A DNA stretch of 64,000 nucleotides from Pedobacter sp. Leaf216 (GCF_001421515.1 NZ_LMKM01000010.1:46523-110522); one strand, 5' to 3'. Numbered from the stretch's first letter, positions 27,710 to 37,105 are shown. Numbers and translations: made by a program. The notes: generated by a model not told the origin, from the letters alone.

Positions 27710-28378
27710 ATGTACCTGATCAAATCACCGCTTCTGCTAAAATGGTATTATCCATCGCTATTATGGAATAAATCCCGCACCGAAAAAGTTATTTATTTGA
27801 CCTTTGACGATGGACCTATACCCAATGTTACAGATTTTGTACTAAAAACTTTAAAAGCCTTCAATGCTAAAGCTACATTTTTTTGCATTGGCGATAATAT
27901 TGTAAAACATCCCGACGTTTTTGAACGTGTAAAAACCGCCGGCCATGCCATCGGCAACCATACTTTTAACCACTTAAAAGGCTGGAAAACCGACGATGAA
28001 ACCTATCTCCAAAACACATTAAAATGCCAGCAACTCACTCAATCGAACCTCTTCCGCCCACCTTACGGTAGAATTAAGAAAAGCCAGATCAAAAGTTTGG
28101 AATCGTTAGTTTTGCGTTCGCAGTCTACAGCGACAAACAACTCCCAACTCCCAGCGCCCAGCTCCCAGCTCAACATCGTAATGTGGGATGTGCTCAGCGG
28201 TGATTTCGACACCAATCTCCCGCCCGAAAAGTGTTATAAAAACGTAATTAAACATACCGAAAATGGTTCTATAATTGTATTTCACGACAGTTTAAAAGCA
28301 TTCGACCGTTTATCTTACACCCTGCCCAAGGTATTGGCTTATTTTACTGAAAAAGGTTTTAAGTTTTCATCGCTTTAG
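27710..28378 (+). CDS. Polysaccharide deacetylase (NodB homology domain) with an in-frame repeat insertion
   Basis: 222 residues. Motif 1 is YLTFDDGPIPNVT (catalytic base Asp and metal Asp), motif 2 HTFNH (metal His pair), motif 3 RPPYGR and motif 4 MWDVLSGDFD, with IIVFHDS as motif 5, so the carbohydrate esterase family 4 active site is complete. It removes N- or O-acetyl groups from glycans such as peptidoglycan or chitin-like polymers. No signal peptide is evident. Between motifs 3 and 4 lies a foreign-looking segment (SQSTATNNSQLPAPSSQL), encoded by a CCCAACTCCCAGC-type repeat at about 28124-28170 that also occurs between genes. Confidence 0.92.
   Translation: MYLIKSPLLLKWYYPSLLWNKSRTEKVIYLTFDDGPIPNVTDFVLKTLKAFNAKATFFCIGDNIVKHPDVFERVKTAGHAIGNHTFNHLKGWKTDDETYLQNTLKCQQLTQSNLFRPPYGRIKKSQIKSLESLVLRSQSTATNNSQLPAPSSQLNIVMWDVLSGDFDTNLPPEKCYKNVIKHTENGSIIVFHDSLKAFDRLSYTLPKVLAYFTEKGFKFSSL
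28124..28172 (+). repeat. Interspersed CAACTCCCAACTCCC-type repeat inside the deacetylase gene
   Basis: Short words CTCCCA and CAGCTC repeat here in frame. The 13-mer ACAACTCCCAACT recurs exactly, inverted, in the intergenic gap near 55175. Composition is unlike the rest of the gene. Confidence 0.6.
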
Positions 28379-28806
28379 CGGTAAGCCAATGTTATGCCAA
28401 GGCTCTGGCGCCGTTTAAACCACTTAAGATCAAAACGTTAAGTTAATGACCATTAAATAACTGTTCAAAATCGCACAAAGCTGTTCGATAACGAACGGTT
28501 AAACACAATCACATCATGCTGCTTTTATTATTCTTTTTATTAACTGACAATGGCTCGGTTAATACCTTCCTAGAAGGCAATTTTTAGCTTGTATACCTTG
28601 CAATTTAGATCAATTCCAAATTACGTTATCGACTGGTTAAATTACATTTAAAGGTTGCATTTTGTTATTTTTGCTTTGGCCGTTAAAAACTGCGTTTTTA
28701 CACTCGGAAACCACAAATTAAAATGTAATAACAGTATTCTTTCGATGGAAAGCACTTGTGCATTTTTATTGCACCTGCGCTCATCAATAAGGATAAAATA
28801 ACTAAG
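28379..28806. other. Intergenic region ahead of acnB
   Basis: About 430 bp without a gene. It holds a small dyad CTGTTCGATAACGAACGG at 28481-28498 (one mismatch in 7-bp arms), which may be an operator, and a TATTTTTG promoter box at 28666-28673. I see no small ORF of note. Confidence 0.5.
28666..28673 (+). promoter_or_regulatory. Candidate promoter box of acnB
   Basis: TATTTTTG fits TAnnTTTG. The context TTGTTATTTTTGC is the same as that ahead of the cyclophilin gene (minus strand, 48621-48628). The leader to the ATG at 28807 would be about 125 nt. Confidence 0.5.
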
Positions 28807-31572
28807 ATGAGTATTTATAACGATTATATCCAGGATATTGAAGACAGGAAAACCCAGGGTCTTCATCCTAAACCTATTGATGGAGCCGAATTATTAGGTG
28901 AAATCATCTCCCAAATCAAAAATGTAAATAATTTTAACAGAGCAGATGCTGTTAATTTTTTCATCTACAACACCTTGCCCGGTACCACTGCGGCAGCTGG
29001 TGTAAAAGCCGAGTTTTTAAAAGAAATTATTTTAGGCGGAACCATCGTGCCAGAAATCACACCTGATTTCGCTTTCGAATTATTATCGCACATGAAAGGC
29101 GGCCCTTCTATCAAAGTATTGTTAGATATCGCCCTTGCTGATAATGGTGATAAAGCACATAAAGCAGCGAACGTACTTAAAACACAGGTTTATTTGTACG
29201 ATGCAGATACCGATCGTTTAAAAGAAGCATACAACAATGGCAATGAAATTGCCAAAGAAATACTGGAAAGCTACGCAAGGGCCGAATTCTTTACAGAATT
29301 ACCTCCAATTGCTGAAGAAATTAAAGTAGTAACTTTCATTGCTGGTATTGGTGATATCTCTACGGATTTATTATCGCCAGGTAACCAGGCACACTCCCGT
29401 TCTGATCGTGAATTACATGGTAAATGTATGATCACACCTGAAGCTCAGGAACAAATAAAAGCTTTACAGGAACTATATCCCGATAAAAGCGTAATGCTCG
29501 TAGCCGAAAAAGGCACAATGGGCGTTGGTTCTTCTCGTATGTCGGGCGTAAACAATGTGGCCCTGTGGACAGGTAAAAAATCAAGTCCATATATTCCATT
29601 TGTAAACATTGCTCCTATTGTTGGTGGTACCAATGGTATTTCTCCTATTTTTTTAACAACGGTTGATGTAACTGGCGGTATCGGTATCGACCTTAAAAAC
29701 TGGGTAAAGAAAACCGACGAAAACGGCAATGTGATTCGTAACGAAAACGATGAGCCAATTTTAGAGCAGGTTTACTCAATAGAAACAGGTACAGTACTTA
29801 CCATCAATACCAGAACCAAAAAACTATACAACGGCGAACAGGAATTAATTGATATTTCGAAAGCTCTAACACCACAAAAAGTTGAATTTATTAAAGCGGG
29901 TGGTTCTTACGCAATTGTATTTGGTAAAAAAATCCAAACATTTGCGGCCAAAACTTTAGGCATTGAAGCTCCGTTGGTTTTTGCCCCTGCTAAAGAAGTT
30001 TCAATAGAGGGCCAGGGTTTAACTGCTGTAGAAAAAATCTTCAACAGAAATGCAGTAGGCTTAACACAAGGTAAAGTTTTACATGCAGGTTCTGATGTGC
30101 GTGTTGAAGTAAACATTGTAGGTTCTCAGGATACAACAGGTTTAATGACCGCCCAGGAATTAGAGGCAATGGCGGCTACGGTAATCTCTCCGATTGTTGA
30201 TGGAGCTTACCAATCAGGTTGTCATACTGCATCCGTTTGGGATAAAAAAGCACAGGCAAACATTCCTAAACTCATGAAGTTTATGAATGATTTTGGTGTA
30301 ATTACTGCCCGTGATCCTAAAGGCGAATACCATTCTATGACGGATGTTATTCACAAGGTACTAAATGACATTACGATTGATGAGTGGGCCATTATCATTG
30401 GCGGCGATTCGCATACGCGTATGTCTAAAGGGGTAGCTTTCGGTGCCGATTCTGGTACGGTAGCTTTGGCACTGGCAACAGGCGAGGCTTCTATGCCAAT
30501 TCCTGAATCGGTAAAAGTAACTTTCAAAGGCCAGATGAAAGAACACATGGATTTCCGTGATGTGGTTCATGCTACGCAATTGCAGATGTTGCAACAGTTT
30601 GATGGTGAAAATGTATTCCAGGGCCGCATTATTGAAGTACACATAGGTACTTTATTGGCCGATCAGGCCTTTACTTTTACAGATTGGACTGCAGAGATGA
30701 AAGCGAAAGCGTCTATCTGTATTTCGCAGGATGATACCCTGATCCAATCTTTAGAAATTGCTAAAAGCCGTATTCAAATCATGATAGACAAAGGTATGGA
30801 CAACCATAACCAGGTTTTACAGGGTTTAATCAATAAAGCAAACAAAAGAATCGAAGAAATTAAAACTGGTATTAAACCCGCTTTAATGCCGGATAATAAC
30901 GCTAAATATTATGCAGAAGTAGTTATTGATCTTGACCTCATCAACGAACCGATGATTGCTGATCCGGATGTGAATAATGCAGATGTTTCAAAACGTTATA
31001 CGCACGATACCATCAGGGATTTAACTTATTACGGTGGCGATAAAAAAGTAGATCTTGGCTTCGTAGGTTCTTGTATGGTGCATAAAGACGACTTAAAAAT
31101 TGTTTCTCAAATGTTGAGAAACGTTGAAACATTAACTGGTAGTGTTACCTTTAAAGCGCCGTTGGTTGTTGCTGCCCCTACTTATAATATAATTGATGAG
31201 CTGAAAGCAGAAGGCGACTGGGAATATTTACAAAAATACTCTGGATTTGAATTTAGCGATGCCTTACCAAAAAGCTCGGCACGTACAGAATATGAAAACA
31301 TTATGTACCTGGAACGCCCGGGTTGTAACCTCTGCATGGGTAACCAGGAGAAAGCAGCCAAAGGCGATACGGTAATGGCTACTTCAACCCGTTTATTTCA
31401 GGGCCGTGTGGTAGAAGATAAAGATGGCAAAAAAGGCGAATCCTTACTGGCATCAACTCCGGTGGTTGTACTTTCTGCCATATTAGGTCGTATTCCAAAT
31501 ATTGAAGAATATAAAGTAGCAGTAGAAGGCATTAACTTAACCAAGTTTACCCCTATTTCTACAAAACAGTAA
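28807..31572 (+). CDS. acnB: Bifunctional aconitate hydratase 2 / 2-methylisocitrate dehydratase
   Basis: 921 residues from the ATG at 28807 (MSIYNDYIQDIEDRKTQGLH); the 17-codon extension to 28756 is dropped. It has the AcnB order: an N-terminal HEAT-like domain (FAFELLSHMKGGPSIKVLLD), then the swivel domain 4, then domains 1-3. Cluster Cys lie in GFVGSCMVHKDD and RPGCNLCMGNQEKA, and GDSHTRMSKGVAFGADSGTV is the substrate-site segment. It interconverts citrate and isocitrate through a 4Fe-4S cluster. A structurally different aconitase follows at 31764. Confidence 0.96.
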   Translation: MSIYNDYIQDIEDRKTQGLHPKPIDGAELLGEIISQIKNVNNFNRADAVNFFIYNTLPGTTAAAGVKAEFLKEIILGGTIVPEITPDFAFELLSHMKGGPSIKVLLDIALADNGDKAHKAANVLKTQVYLYDADTDRLKEAYNNGNEIAKEILESYARAEFFTELPPIAEEIKVVTFIAGIGDISTDLLSPGNQAHSRSDRELHGKCMITPEAQEQIKALQELYPDKSVMLVAEKGTMGVGSSRMSGVNNVALWTGKKSSPYIPFVNIAPIVGGTNGISPIFLTTVDVTGGIGIDLKNWVKKTDENGNVIRNENDEPILEQVYSIETGTVLTINTRTKKLYNGEQELIDISKALTPQKVEFIKAGGSYAIVFGKKIQTFAAKTLGIEAPLVFAPAKEVSIEGQGLTAVEKIFNRNAVGLTQGKVLHAGSDVRVEVNIVGSQDTTGLMTAQELEAMAATVISPIVDGAYQSGCHTASVWDKKAQANIPKLMKFMNDFGVITARDPKGEYHSMTDVIHKVLNDITIDEWAIIIGGDSHTRMSKGVAFGADSGTVALALATGEASMPIPESVKVTFKGQMKEHMDFRDVVHATQLQMLQQFDGENVFQGRIIEVHIGTLLADQAFTFTDWTAEMKAKASICISQDDTLIQSLEIAKSRIQIMIDKGMDNHNQVLQGLINKANKRIEEIKTGIKPALMPDNNAKYYAEVVIDLDLINEPMIADPDVNNADVSKRYTHDTIRDLTYYGGDKKVDLGFVGSCMVHKDDLKIVSQMLRNVETLTGSVTFKAPLVVAAPTYNIIDELKAEGDWEYLQKYSGFEFSDALPKSSARTEYENIMYLERPGCNLCMGNQEKAAKGDTVMATSTRLFQGRVVEDKDGKKGESLLASTPVVVLSAILGRIPNIEEYKVAVEGINLTKFTPISTKQ

Positions 31573-31603
31573 TAAACAAATAAGCGTATTATTTGTTAAC
31601 AAT

Positions 31604-31637
31604 AAAAAGGCTATCTGGTAAACAGAATGGCCTTTTT
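31604..31637 (+). terminator. Terminator after acnB
   Basis: AAAAAGGC and GGCCTTTTT enclose an imperfect CTG/CAG stem, with T-rich continuation. It suggests that the second aconitase has its own promoter. Confidence 0.65.
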
Positions 31638-31763
31638 GTTTTATGTAAAATTTGCATAGAATGTTTTTAAATAACATAATTTGACAATTCACAAAAACAA
31701 GTCTGTTAAAATTTGTTTAATTTAGGTAGTCCCATTATTGACAATAATTATAAAAAATAAAGT

Positions 31764-34043
31764 ATGGCTTTTGATATAGACATGATCAAAAAGGTGTATG
31801 CAAACTTTGGTAGCCGTGTAGAAGCTGCCCGTAAAATAGTTGGCAGACCTTTAACATTATCTGAAAAAATATTATATGCACACCTTTGGGATGGAGATCC
31901 TAAAACGGCATTTAAACGTGGTTCTGACTATGTAGACTTTGCACCAGATCGCGTTGCGATGCAGGATGCAACTGCACAAATGGCTTTATTGCAATTTATG
32001 CAGGCGGGCAGGCCTCAAGTTGCCGTTCCATCTACCGTTCACTGCGATCACTTAATTACAGCTAAAGAAGGTGCTGCAATAGATTTACCTCATGCCAAAA
32101 CCGAAAGCGCAGAAGTTTTTGATTTCTTATCATCCGTATCCAATAAATATGGTATCGGTTTCTGGAAACCAGGTGCCGGTATTATTCACCAGGTAGTTTT
32201 AGAAAATTATGCTTTCCCTGGTGGTATGATGATCGGAACCGACTCTCACACGGTTAATGCAGGTGGTTTAGGTATGGTTGCAATTGGTGTTGGCGGTGCC
32301 GATGCCTGCGATGTTATGGCTGGTTTACCCTGGGAACTTAAATTCCCTAAATTAATCGGTGTTAAGTTAACAGGAAAATTAAACGGCTGGACTGCCGCCA
32401 AAGATGTAATTCTTAAAGTTGCCGGTATCCTTACCGTAAAAGGTGGTACTGGGGCTATTGTAGAATATTTTGGTGATGGAGCTGTTAATTTAAGTTGTAC
32501 TGGTAAAGGTACCATCTGTAACATGGGTGCCGAAATTGGTGCAACAACTTCTACTTTTGGTTATGATGAAAGCATGGAACGTTATTTACGTGCCACAGGT
32601 AGAAATGAAGTTGCTGATGAAGCAAATAAAATTGCGGCCTATTTAACAGGTGATGAAGAAGTTTATGCCAACCCTGAAAGCTATTTCGACCAGGTAATTG
32701 AAATTGACCTTGATACCCTTGAGCCTTATTTAAACGGTCCTTTTACACCGGATTTAGCTACTCCTGTTTCACAAATGAAAGTTGAGGCAGAGAAAAATGG
32801 CTGGCCTTTAAAAGTAGAATGGGGATTAATCGGTTCTTGTACCAATTCATCATACGAAGATTTATCAAGAGCGGCTTCTATCGCCAACCAGGCTATTGCA
32901 AAAGGATTGGTTACCAAATCAGCTTTCGGTATTAACCCTGGTTCTGAGCAGGTTCGTTATACCGCAGACCGTGATGGTTTCTTAAAAACTTTCGAAGATT
33001 TAGATGCCACAATTTTTACCAACGCCTGCGGACCATGTATTGGTATGTGGGACCGTACGGGTGCAGAAAAAGCAGAAAAAAATACAATCGTACACTCTTT
33101 TAACAGAAACTTTGCTAAACGTGCCGATGGTAACCCAAATACTTTCGCTTTTGTAGCTTCGCCAGAAATGGTTGCTGCAATTGCCATTTCAGGTGATTTA
33201 GGTTTCAATCCGTTAACAGATACCTTAACCAACGATAGAGGTGAGCAGGTTAAATTAGATCCGCCTACAGGGGATGAATTGCCGACTAAAGGATTTGCTG
33301 TAGATGATGCAGGTTTCCAGGCACCAGCAGCTGATGGATCAACCGTTCAGGTTTTGGTTTCTCCTACTTCTCACCGTTTACAATTATTAGATCCCTTTAC
33401 CCCTTGGGAAGGTACAGACTTAAAAGGCTTGAAACTTTTAATTAAAGCCAAAGGGAAATGTACAACGGATCATATTTCTATGGCAGGTCCGTGGTTAAAA
33501 TTCCGTGGTCACTTGGATAATATCTCCAACAATATGCTTATCGGTGCGGTTAACTACTTTAATGATAAAACCGATAACGTTAAAAATGAATTAACCGGAG
33601 AGTATGGTCCTGTACCAGCAACTCAACGCGATTATAAGGCAGCTGGTTTAGGCTCTATCGTAGTTGGTGATGAAAATTATGGTGAAGGTTCATCCCGTGA
33701 ACACGCCGCTATGGAGCCCCGCCATTTGGGTGTTCGTGCCGTATTGGTGAAATCTTTTGCCCGTATCCACGAAACCAACCTAAAAAAGCAAGGTATGCTG
33801 GGTTTAACTTTCGCTGATAAAGATGATTACGATAAAATATTGGAAGATGATACCATCGATATTTTAGGTTTAACAGAATTTGCTCCAGATAAACCTTTAA
33901 CATTGGTATTGCACCATGCTGATGGTACTGAAGAGCAGTTCGCGGTTAACCACAGTTATAATGCACAACAAATTGAGTGGTTTAAAGCTGGTGGTGCGTT
34001 AAATATTATCCGCGCAGAAGCCGCAGCTAAAGCAGCACTTTAA
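31764..34043 (+). CDS. Aconitate hydratase (AcnA/mitochondrial type)
   Basis: 759 residues, about the length of mitochondrial-type aconitases and shorter than bacterial AcnA (about 890). It has [20 protein letters not shown], cluster Cys in [13 protein letters not shown] and [12 protein letters not shown], and the C-terminal swivel motif [20 protein letters not shown]. It catalyses the same citrate-isocitrate step as acnB. An encoded pair of unlike aconitases in tandem suggests one serves under iron limitation or oxidative stress, as with E. coli AcnA and AcnB; that is an inference. Terminator at 34094. Confidence 0.95.
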   Translation: MAFDIDMIKKVYANFGSRVEAARKIVGRPLTLSEKILYAHLWDGDPKTAFKRGSDYVDFAPDRVAMQDATAQMALLQFMQAGRPQVAVPSTVHCDHLITAKEGAAIDLPHAKTESAEVFDFLSSVSNKYGIGFWKPGAGIIHQVVLENYAFPGGMMIGTDSHTVNAGGLGMVAIGVGGADACDVMAGLPWELKFPKLIGVKLTGKLNGWTAAKDVILKVAGILTVKGGTGAIVEYFGDGAVNLSCTGKGTICNMGAEIGATTSTFGYDESMERYLRATGRNEVADEANKIAAYLTGDEEVYANPESYFDQVIEIDLDTLEPYLNGPFTPDLATPVSQMKVEAEKNGWPLKVEWGLIGSCTNSSYEDLSRAASIANQAIAKGLVTKSAFGINPGSEQVRYTADRDGFLKTFEDLDATIFTNACGPCIGMWDRTGAEKAEKNTIVHSFNRNFAKRADGNPNTFAFVASPEMVAAIAISGDLGFNPLTDTLTNDRGEQVKLDPPTGDELPTKGFAVDDAGFQAPAADGSTVQVLVSPTSHRLQLLDPFTPWEGTDLKGLKLLIKAKGKCTTDHISMAGPWLKFRGHLDNISNNMLIGAVNYFNDKTDNVKNELTGEYGPVPATQRDYKAAGLGSIVVGDENYGEGSSREHAAMEPRHLGVRAVLVKSFARIHETNLKKQGMLGLTFADKDDYDKILEDDTIDILGLTEFAPDKPLTLVLHHADGTEEQFAVNHSYNAQQIEWFKAGGALNIIRAEAAAKAAL

Positions 34044-34093
34044 TTAGTTAGGAGTCCGATTACTGAAGTCGGGATTCTAGCGTTTAAAATATC

Positions 34094-34127
34094 AATCCCG
34101 TTTTGTTAATTCAGAACGGGATTTTTT
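34094..34127 (+). terminator. Terminator of the second aconitase gene
   Basis: AATCCCGTTTT and GAACGGGATT form a stem around an 8- to 9-nt loop, followed by a T-run (34122-34127). Confidence 0.85.
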
Positions 34128-34171
34128 AATATCAAAAATGCCGTGATTGCGAAGAGAATGATGGTAATGTA

Positions 34172-34195
34172 AAGGTCTGTGGGGACACAGACCTT
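34172..34195. repeat. Repeat family A, copy 1 (24-bp hairpin, GGGA loop)
   Basis: AAGGTCTGTG and CACAGACCTT are perfect 10-bp arms around GGGA, a GNRA-type tetraloop if transcribed. Further copies are 34336-34359, 34491-34513 (one G missing) and 34793-34816. All are followed by GGTG or GGTA. Confidence 0.9.
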
Positions 34196-34212
34196 GGTGT
34201 TTAATAAAAACG

Positions 34213-34313
34213 ATCGTCATTGCGAGTAGGAACGACGAAGCAATCTTTCATGATGACGATATTTACAGGAAAGATTGCTTCGTCGGCTGAAAAAGCCTTC
34301 TCGCAATGACGAT
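34213..34313. repeat. Repeat family B, copy 1 (101-bp inverted-repeat element)
   Basis: The terminal inverted repeat ATCGTCATTGCGAG/CTCGCAATGACGAT is 14 bp and perfect. Internal arms GACGAAGCAATCTTTC and GAAAGATTGCTTCGTC pair too, followed by a small GGCT/AGCC hairpin. It has the appearance of a MITE or a palindromic extragenic element. Confidence 0.9.
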
Positions 34314-34376
34314 TTATTTAGGAATATTCCGTAAAAAGGTCTGTGGGGACACAGACCTTGGTGGAGACACTACATC

Positions 34377-34485
34377 GTCCTCGTTTGTAACGAGGATGTA
34401 TGAGTAAAGCGATTTTATCGCTCATAAAGGAATTATTTTCGCATTGCAAATGCGTACCTCAGAAATCCTCGTTACAAACGAGGAC
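34377..34485. repeat. Repeat family C, copy 1 (109 bp, four perfect mini-hairpins)
   Basis: The termini are a perfect 21-bp inverted repeat that starts GTCCTCGTTTGTAACGAGGA. Each arm is itself a hairpin (CCTCGTT/AACGAGG, 3-nt loop). Between the arms are AGCGAT-TTT-ATCGCT and CGCATT-GCA-AATGCG. The element can fold as one long hairpin or as a four-leaf structure. Confidence 0.9.
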
Positions 34486-34528
34486 TATTTAAGTCTGTGG
34501 GGACACAGACCTTGGTGTTACTAAAACG

Positions 34529-34629
34529 ATCGTCATTGCGAGGAGGAACGACGAAGCAATCTTTCATGATGGCGATATTTACAGGAAAGATTGCTTCGTC
34601 GGCTGAAAAAGCCTTCTCGCAATGACGAT
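34529..34629. repeat. Repeat family B, copy 2
   Basis: Same length (101 bp) and almost the same sequence as copy 1, with the same 14-bp terminal inverted repeat. Differences are GAGGAGG for GAGTAGG after the left arm and GGCGAT for GACGAT inside. Confidence 0.9.
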
Positions 34630-34659
34630 TTATTTAGGAATATCTTAATAAACTACATC

Positions 34660-34768
34660 GTCCTCGTTTGTAACGAGGATGTACGAGTAAAGCGATTTTA
34701 TCGCTCATAAAGGAATTATTTTCGCATTGCAAATGCGTACCTCAGAAATCCTCGTTACAAACGAGGAC
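34660..34768. repeat. Repeat family C, copy 2
   Basis: Also 109 bp and differing from copy 1 at about one position (GTACGAG for GTATGAG). All four hairpins are intact. Confidence 0.9.
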
Positions 34769-34824
34769 TATTTAAGACGCAGTTATGTATGAAAGGTCTG
34801 TGGGGACACAGACCTTGGTATTAA

Positions 34825-34882
34825 GCGATATTTACAGGAAAGATTGCTTCGTCGGCTGGAAAAGCCTTCTTGCAATGACGAT
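34825..34882. repeat. Repeat family B, copy 3 (right half only)
   Basis: It starts at GCGATATTTACAGG and ends TTGCAATGACGAT. The left arm is missing, and the terminal arm has one change (TTGC for TCGC). Confidence 0.85.
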
Positions 34883-34952
34883 TTATTTAGGGCTTTCTTA
34901 ATAAAGCCCATCTACAGGCTCAGCATAACACCTCTCCGTTATTCTATAATAA

Positions 34953-35384
34953 TTATTTAAACTCATGACCGCAATTGTAGCAATGGTAGCATTTATTGCC
35001 TTTAAAAGGAGGATAAACCGCAACAAAGAATGAGATTAAAATAACCCACCAGCTAAATTTCTTTTTTGTTGCCATTCCATAACCAACATTGTCAGATCCG
35101 CAAACCTCGCAAAGAATCTTCTCTTCCTGCTGGTGCTGTGGTTCTTCACCATCATGAACAAGGGTGCTGTTATCTTCAGCCAAAAGCTGATTGATCTGAT
35201 CTACATCATCTTCGAAAACAATTAATTTAATTCCTCCAATTGCCTGGTTATATAAAGGATAAATTGTAGAAACATTTTCATCTGCAAGGAAACATGAAAA
35301 ACCACTATCTTCCAGTCTTGCCTTAACAATGTTGCCTTCTATGGGGTTATAAAAGGTTTTATAAACAACAGTTCTATCATTCAT
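34953..35384 (-). CDS. DUF2007 domain protein with a C-terminal zinc ribbon split by a membrane segment
   Basis: 143 residues. The N-terminal 75 residues match DUF2007 (VVYKTFYNPIEGNIVKARLE, GGIKLIVFEDDVDQINQLL), called a putative signal-transducing domain. After a Gln/Glu linker come two Cys knuckles, CEVCGSDN and CYHCYNCGHEF, typical of a zinc ribbon. Between them lies a hydrophobic segment (FSWWVILISFFVAVYPPF) that could cross or dip into the membrane. Function unknown. It stands alone next to the palindrome cluster. Confidence 0.8.
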   Translation of the reverse strand: MNDRTVVYKTFYNPIEGNIVKARLEDSGFSCFLADENVSTIYPLYNQAIGGIKLIVFEDDVDQINQLLAEDNSTLVHDGEEPQHQQEEKILCEVCGSDNVGYGMATKKKFSWWVILISFFVAVYPPFKGNKCYHCYNCGHEFK

Positions 35385-35599
35385 GATGTTAATTTAGATA
35401 AAAAAAGCTTTCGCAGATTTAAAATAAGAAACAAATGTGCTTAGCGCATAAGATTAGCTAATATAATAACTTTCATAATTAAATAGGGGATGCTGCGAAG
35501 CCACCGCTCTTAAATATGGCTTTGTTAAATCATCCTAAACCGATTTATAAAAAACTTAAGATGAGCAGTATATAGGATTGAAGAACATAGATGATCTAC

Positions 35600-36937
35600 T
35601 TATTGCTTTAAAAATTCCTGCCACCAATAGCCAGAATCCTTAATGGTTCGCTGCTGGGTTTTAAAGTCGTTGTAAATTAACCCGAACCGGGCTGTAAATC
35701 CTTCAGCCCACTCAAAATTGTCCATTAATGTCCATGCCATATAACCAGTTACATTAACCCCTTCATTTTTAAGTTTTAAAAGCGCACTGAGGTAAAGTTT
35801 AAAATATTCAATCCGCTCAGGATCTTCTATTCTTCCATCGGTCAATTTATCGTGATAAGCAGCTCCGTTTTCTGTAATGATGATGTTTTTAACATTTGGG
35901 TAAGCCGAAAACTGTTTGATAATGTTATAAAAACTTTGGGCATTAATTTCCCATCCCATAGCAGTATGAGGCTTTTTCCTGCTTTTCGCTTTTACTTCCC
36001 AAGCCTGGATAACCGGAATAAAAGCATTGTATTTTATAGTTAATGGAAAATAATTTTGAAGTCCGATAAAATCAAAATCAAATTTCATCCTTTCCTGAAG
36101 CCGCCATGTTCCATATTCAATTTGAAATTTCTCCAATACATCCCAATCGGCAGTAGGAAAACCCATGCCCAAGGTAGGCTCTACAAATAAGCGGTTCATT
36201 AAACAGTCTACACGTTTTGCAGCCAGTATATCATTATCGCTTTGCGTATTTGGAATCACCTCCGAGCAGGAGAAAGTAGTACCAATATTGGCATTACTAA
36301 CCTCAGCACGCAATATTTTTCCGCCATCGGCCTGTGCCAATGCGGTATGTAAAACAGCAGGAAAAAAATTACTTAAACCAGTTTTGCCAGGGGCATGTAC
36401 ACCCAGCATATACCCTAGTGAGGTATAGCCGAAAGGCTCATTCAGCACAATCCAGTTTTTTACCTTATCGCCGTATTCCAAGGCGCAAATGCTTACAAAA
36501 GCATTAAAAGCCGCATTAATGCTGAAGCTTGTCCAGCCACCCTCATCTTCCAAAGCCTGGGGTAAATCCCAATGATAAAGCGTAATATAAGGGGTAATGC
36601 CGTTTGTTAAACATTCATCGATAAGGTTGTGGTAAAAACGGATTCCTTCCTGGTTGATTTCTCCCCTACCTAAGGGCAAAATGCGCGACCAGGCGATTGA
36701 AAACCTAAAAACTTTAAAGCCTAAAAGTTTAACCAGGGCAACATCTTCGGCATAACGATGATAAAAATCGCAGGCGGGATCTAATTTATGGTTCTTTTTT
36801 ATTTTACCATTTTTGGCGGTAAAGGTATCCCATATGGAAGGCCCTTTACCATATTGAGTTGCCGTACCCTCTATCTGTGCAGCAGCGGTGGCTATACCCC
36901 ATAAAAAATCCTGACCAAAATTGCTTGCATTAACCAT
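35600..36937 (-). CDS. Glycoside hydrolase family 1 beta-glucosidase
   Basis: 445 residues, typical of GH1. The N-terminal signature is FLWGIATAAAQIEG, then TLYHWDLPQALEDEGGW, the acid/base Glu in VLNEPFGYTSLGY and the nucleophile Glu in IIITENGAAYHD. The aglycone-site ending AWTLMDNFEWAEGFTARFGL is present. No signal peptide is seen, so it probably cleaves imported beta-glucosides in the cytoplasm. Upstream on the same strand, beyond a 21-bp tandem array, is the four-gene cytochrome/DUF1501 operon, which also looks carbohydrate-related. Confidence 0.95.
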   Translation of the reverse strand: MVNASNFGQDFLWGIATAAAQIEGTATQYGKGPSIWDTFTAKNGKIKKNHKLDPACDFYHRYAEDVALVKLLGFKVFRFSIAWSRILPLGRGEINQEGIRFYHNLIDECLTNGITPYITLYHWDLPQALEDEGGWTSFSINAAFNAFVSICALEYGDKVKNWIVLNEPFGYTSLGYMLGVHAPGKTGLSNFFPAVLHTALAQADGGKILRAEVSNANIGTTFSCSEVIPNTQSDNDILAAKRVDCLMNRLFVEPTLGMGFPTADWDVLEKFQIEYGTWRLQERMKFDFDFIGLQNYFPLTIKYNAFIPVIQAWEVKAKSRKKPHTAMGWEINAQSFYNIIKQFSAYPNVKNIIITENGAAYHDKLTDGRIEDPERIEYFKLYLSALLKLKNEGVNVTGYMAWTLMDNFEWAEGFTARFGLIYNDFKTQQRTIKDSGYWWQEFLKQ

Positions 36938-37105
36938 TGTTACAAATTAATTGCCATAAGTTGCAAGTTTAATATTAACAAATCATTAATAAAGTGCAGA
37001 AAAGACTTTTAGGCTACAAATAGGAAACTGAAATATATTTTTATTCGTGATTAGCCTTAATATTAATTTTCTTTTTGACACATTTTATTGAACAGACCCT
37101 ATCAT

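Larger units (their letters stand above)
34172..34882. repeat. Cluster of nested palindromic elements (A1-B1-A2-C1-A3-B2-C2-A4-B3)
   Basis: The 909-bp gap between the aconitase and DUF2007 genes is almost filled by three repeat families. Family A is a 24-bp hairpin, family B a 101-bp inverted-repeat element and family C a 109-bp element made of four small hairpins. Order and spacing suggest insertion or duplication of a larger A-B-(A)-C block. I see no gene here. Confidence 0.9.

Noticed and set aside
34172..34882. Complete insertion sequence or transposon
   Set aside because: Inverted repeats are present but there is no transposase ORF; elements of about 100 bp are at most MITE-like.
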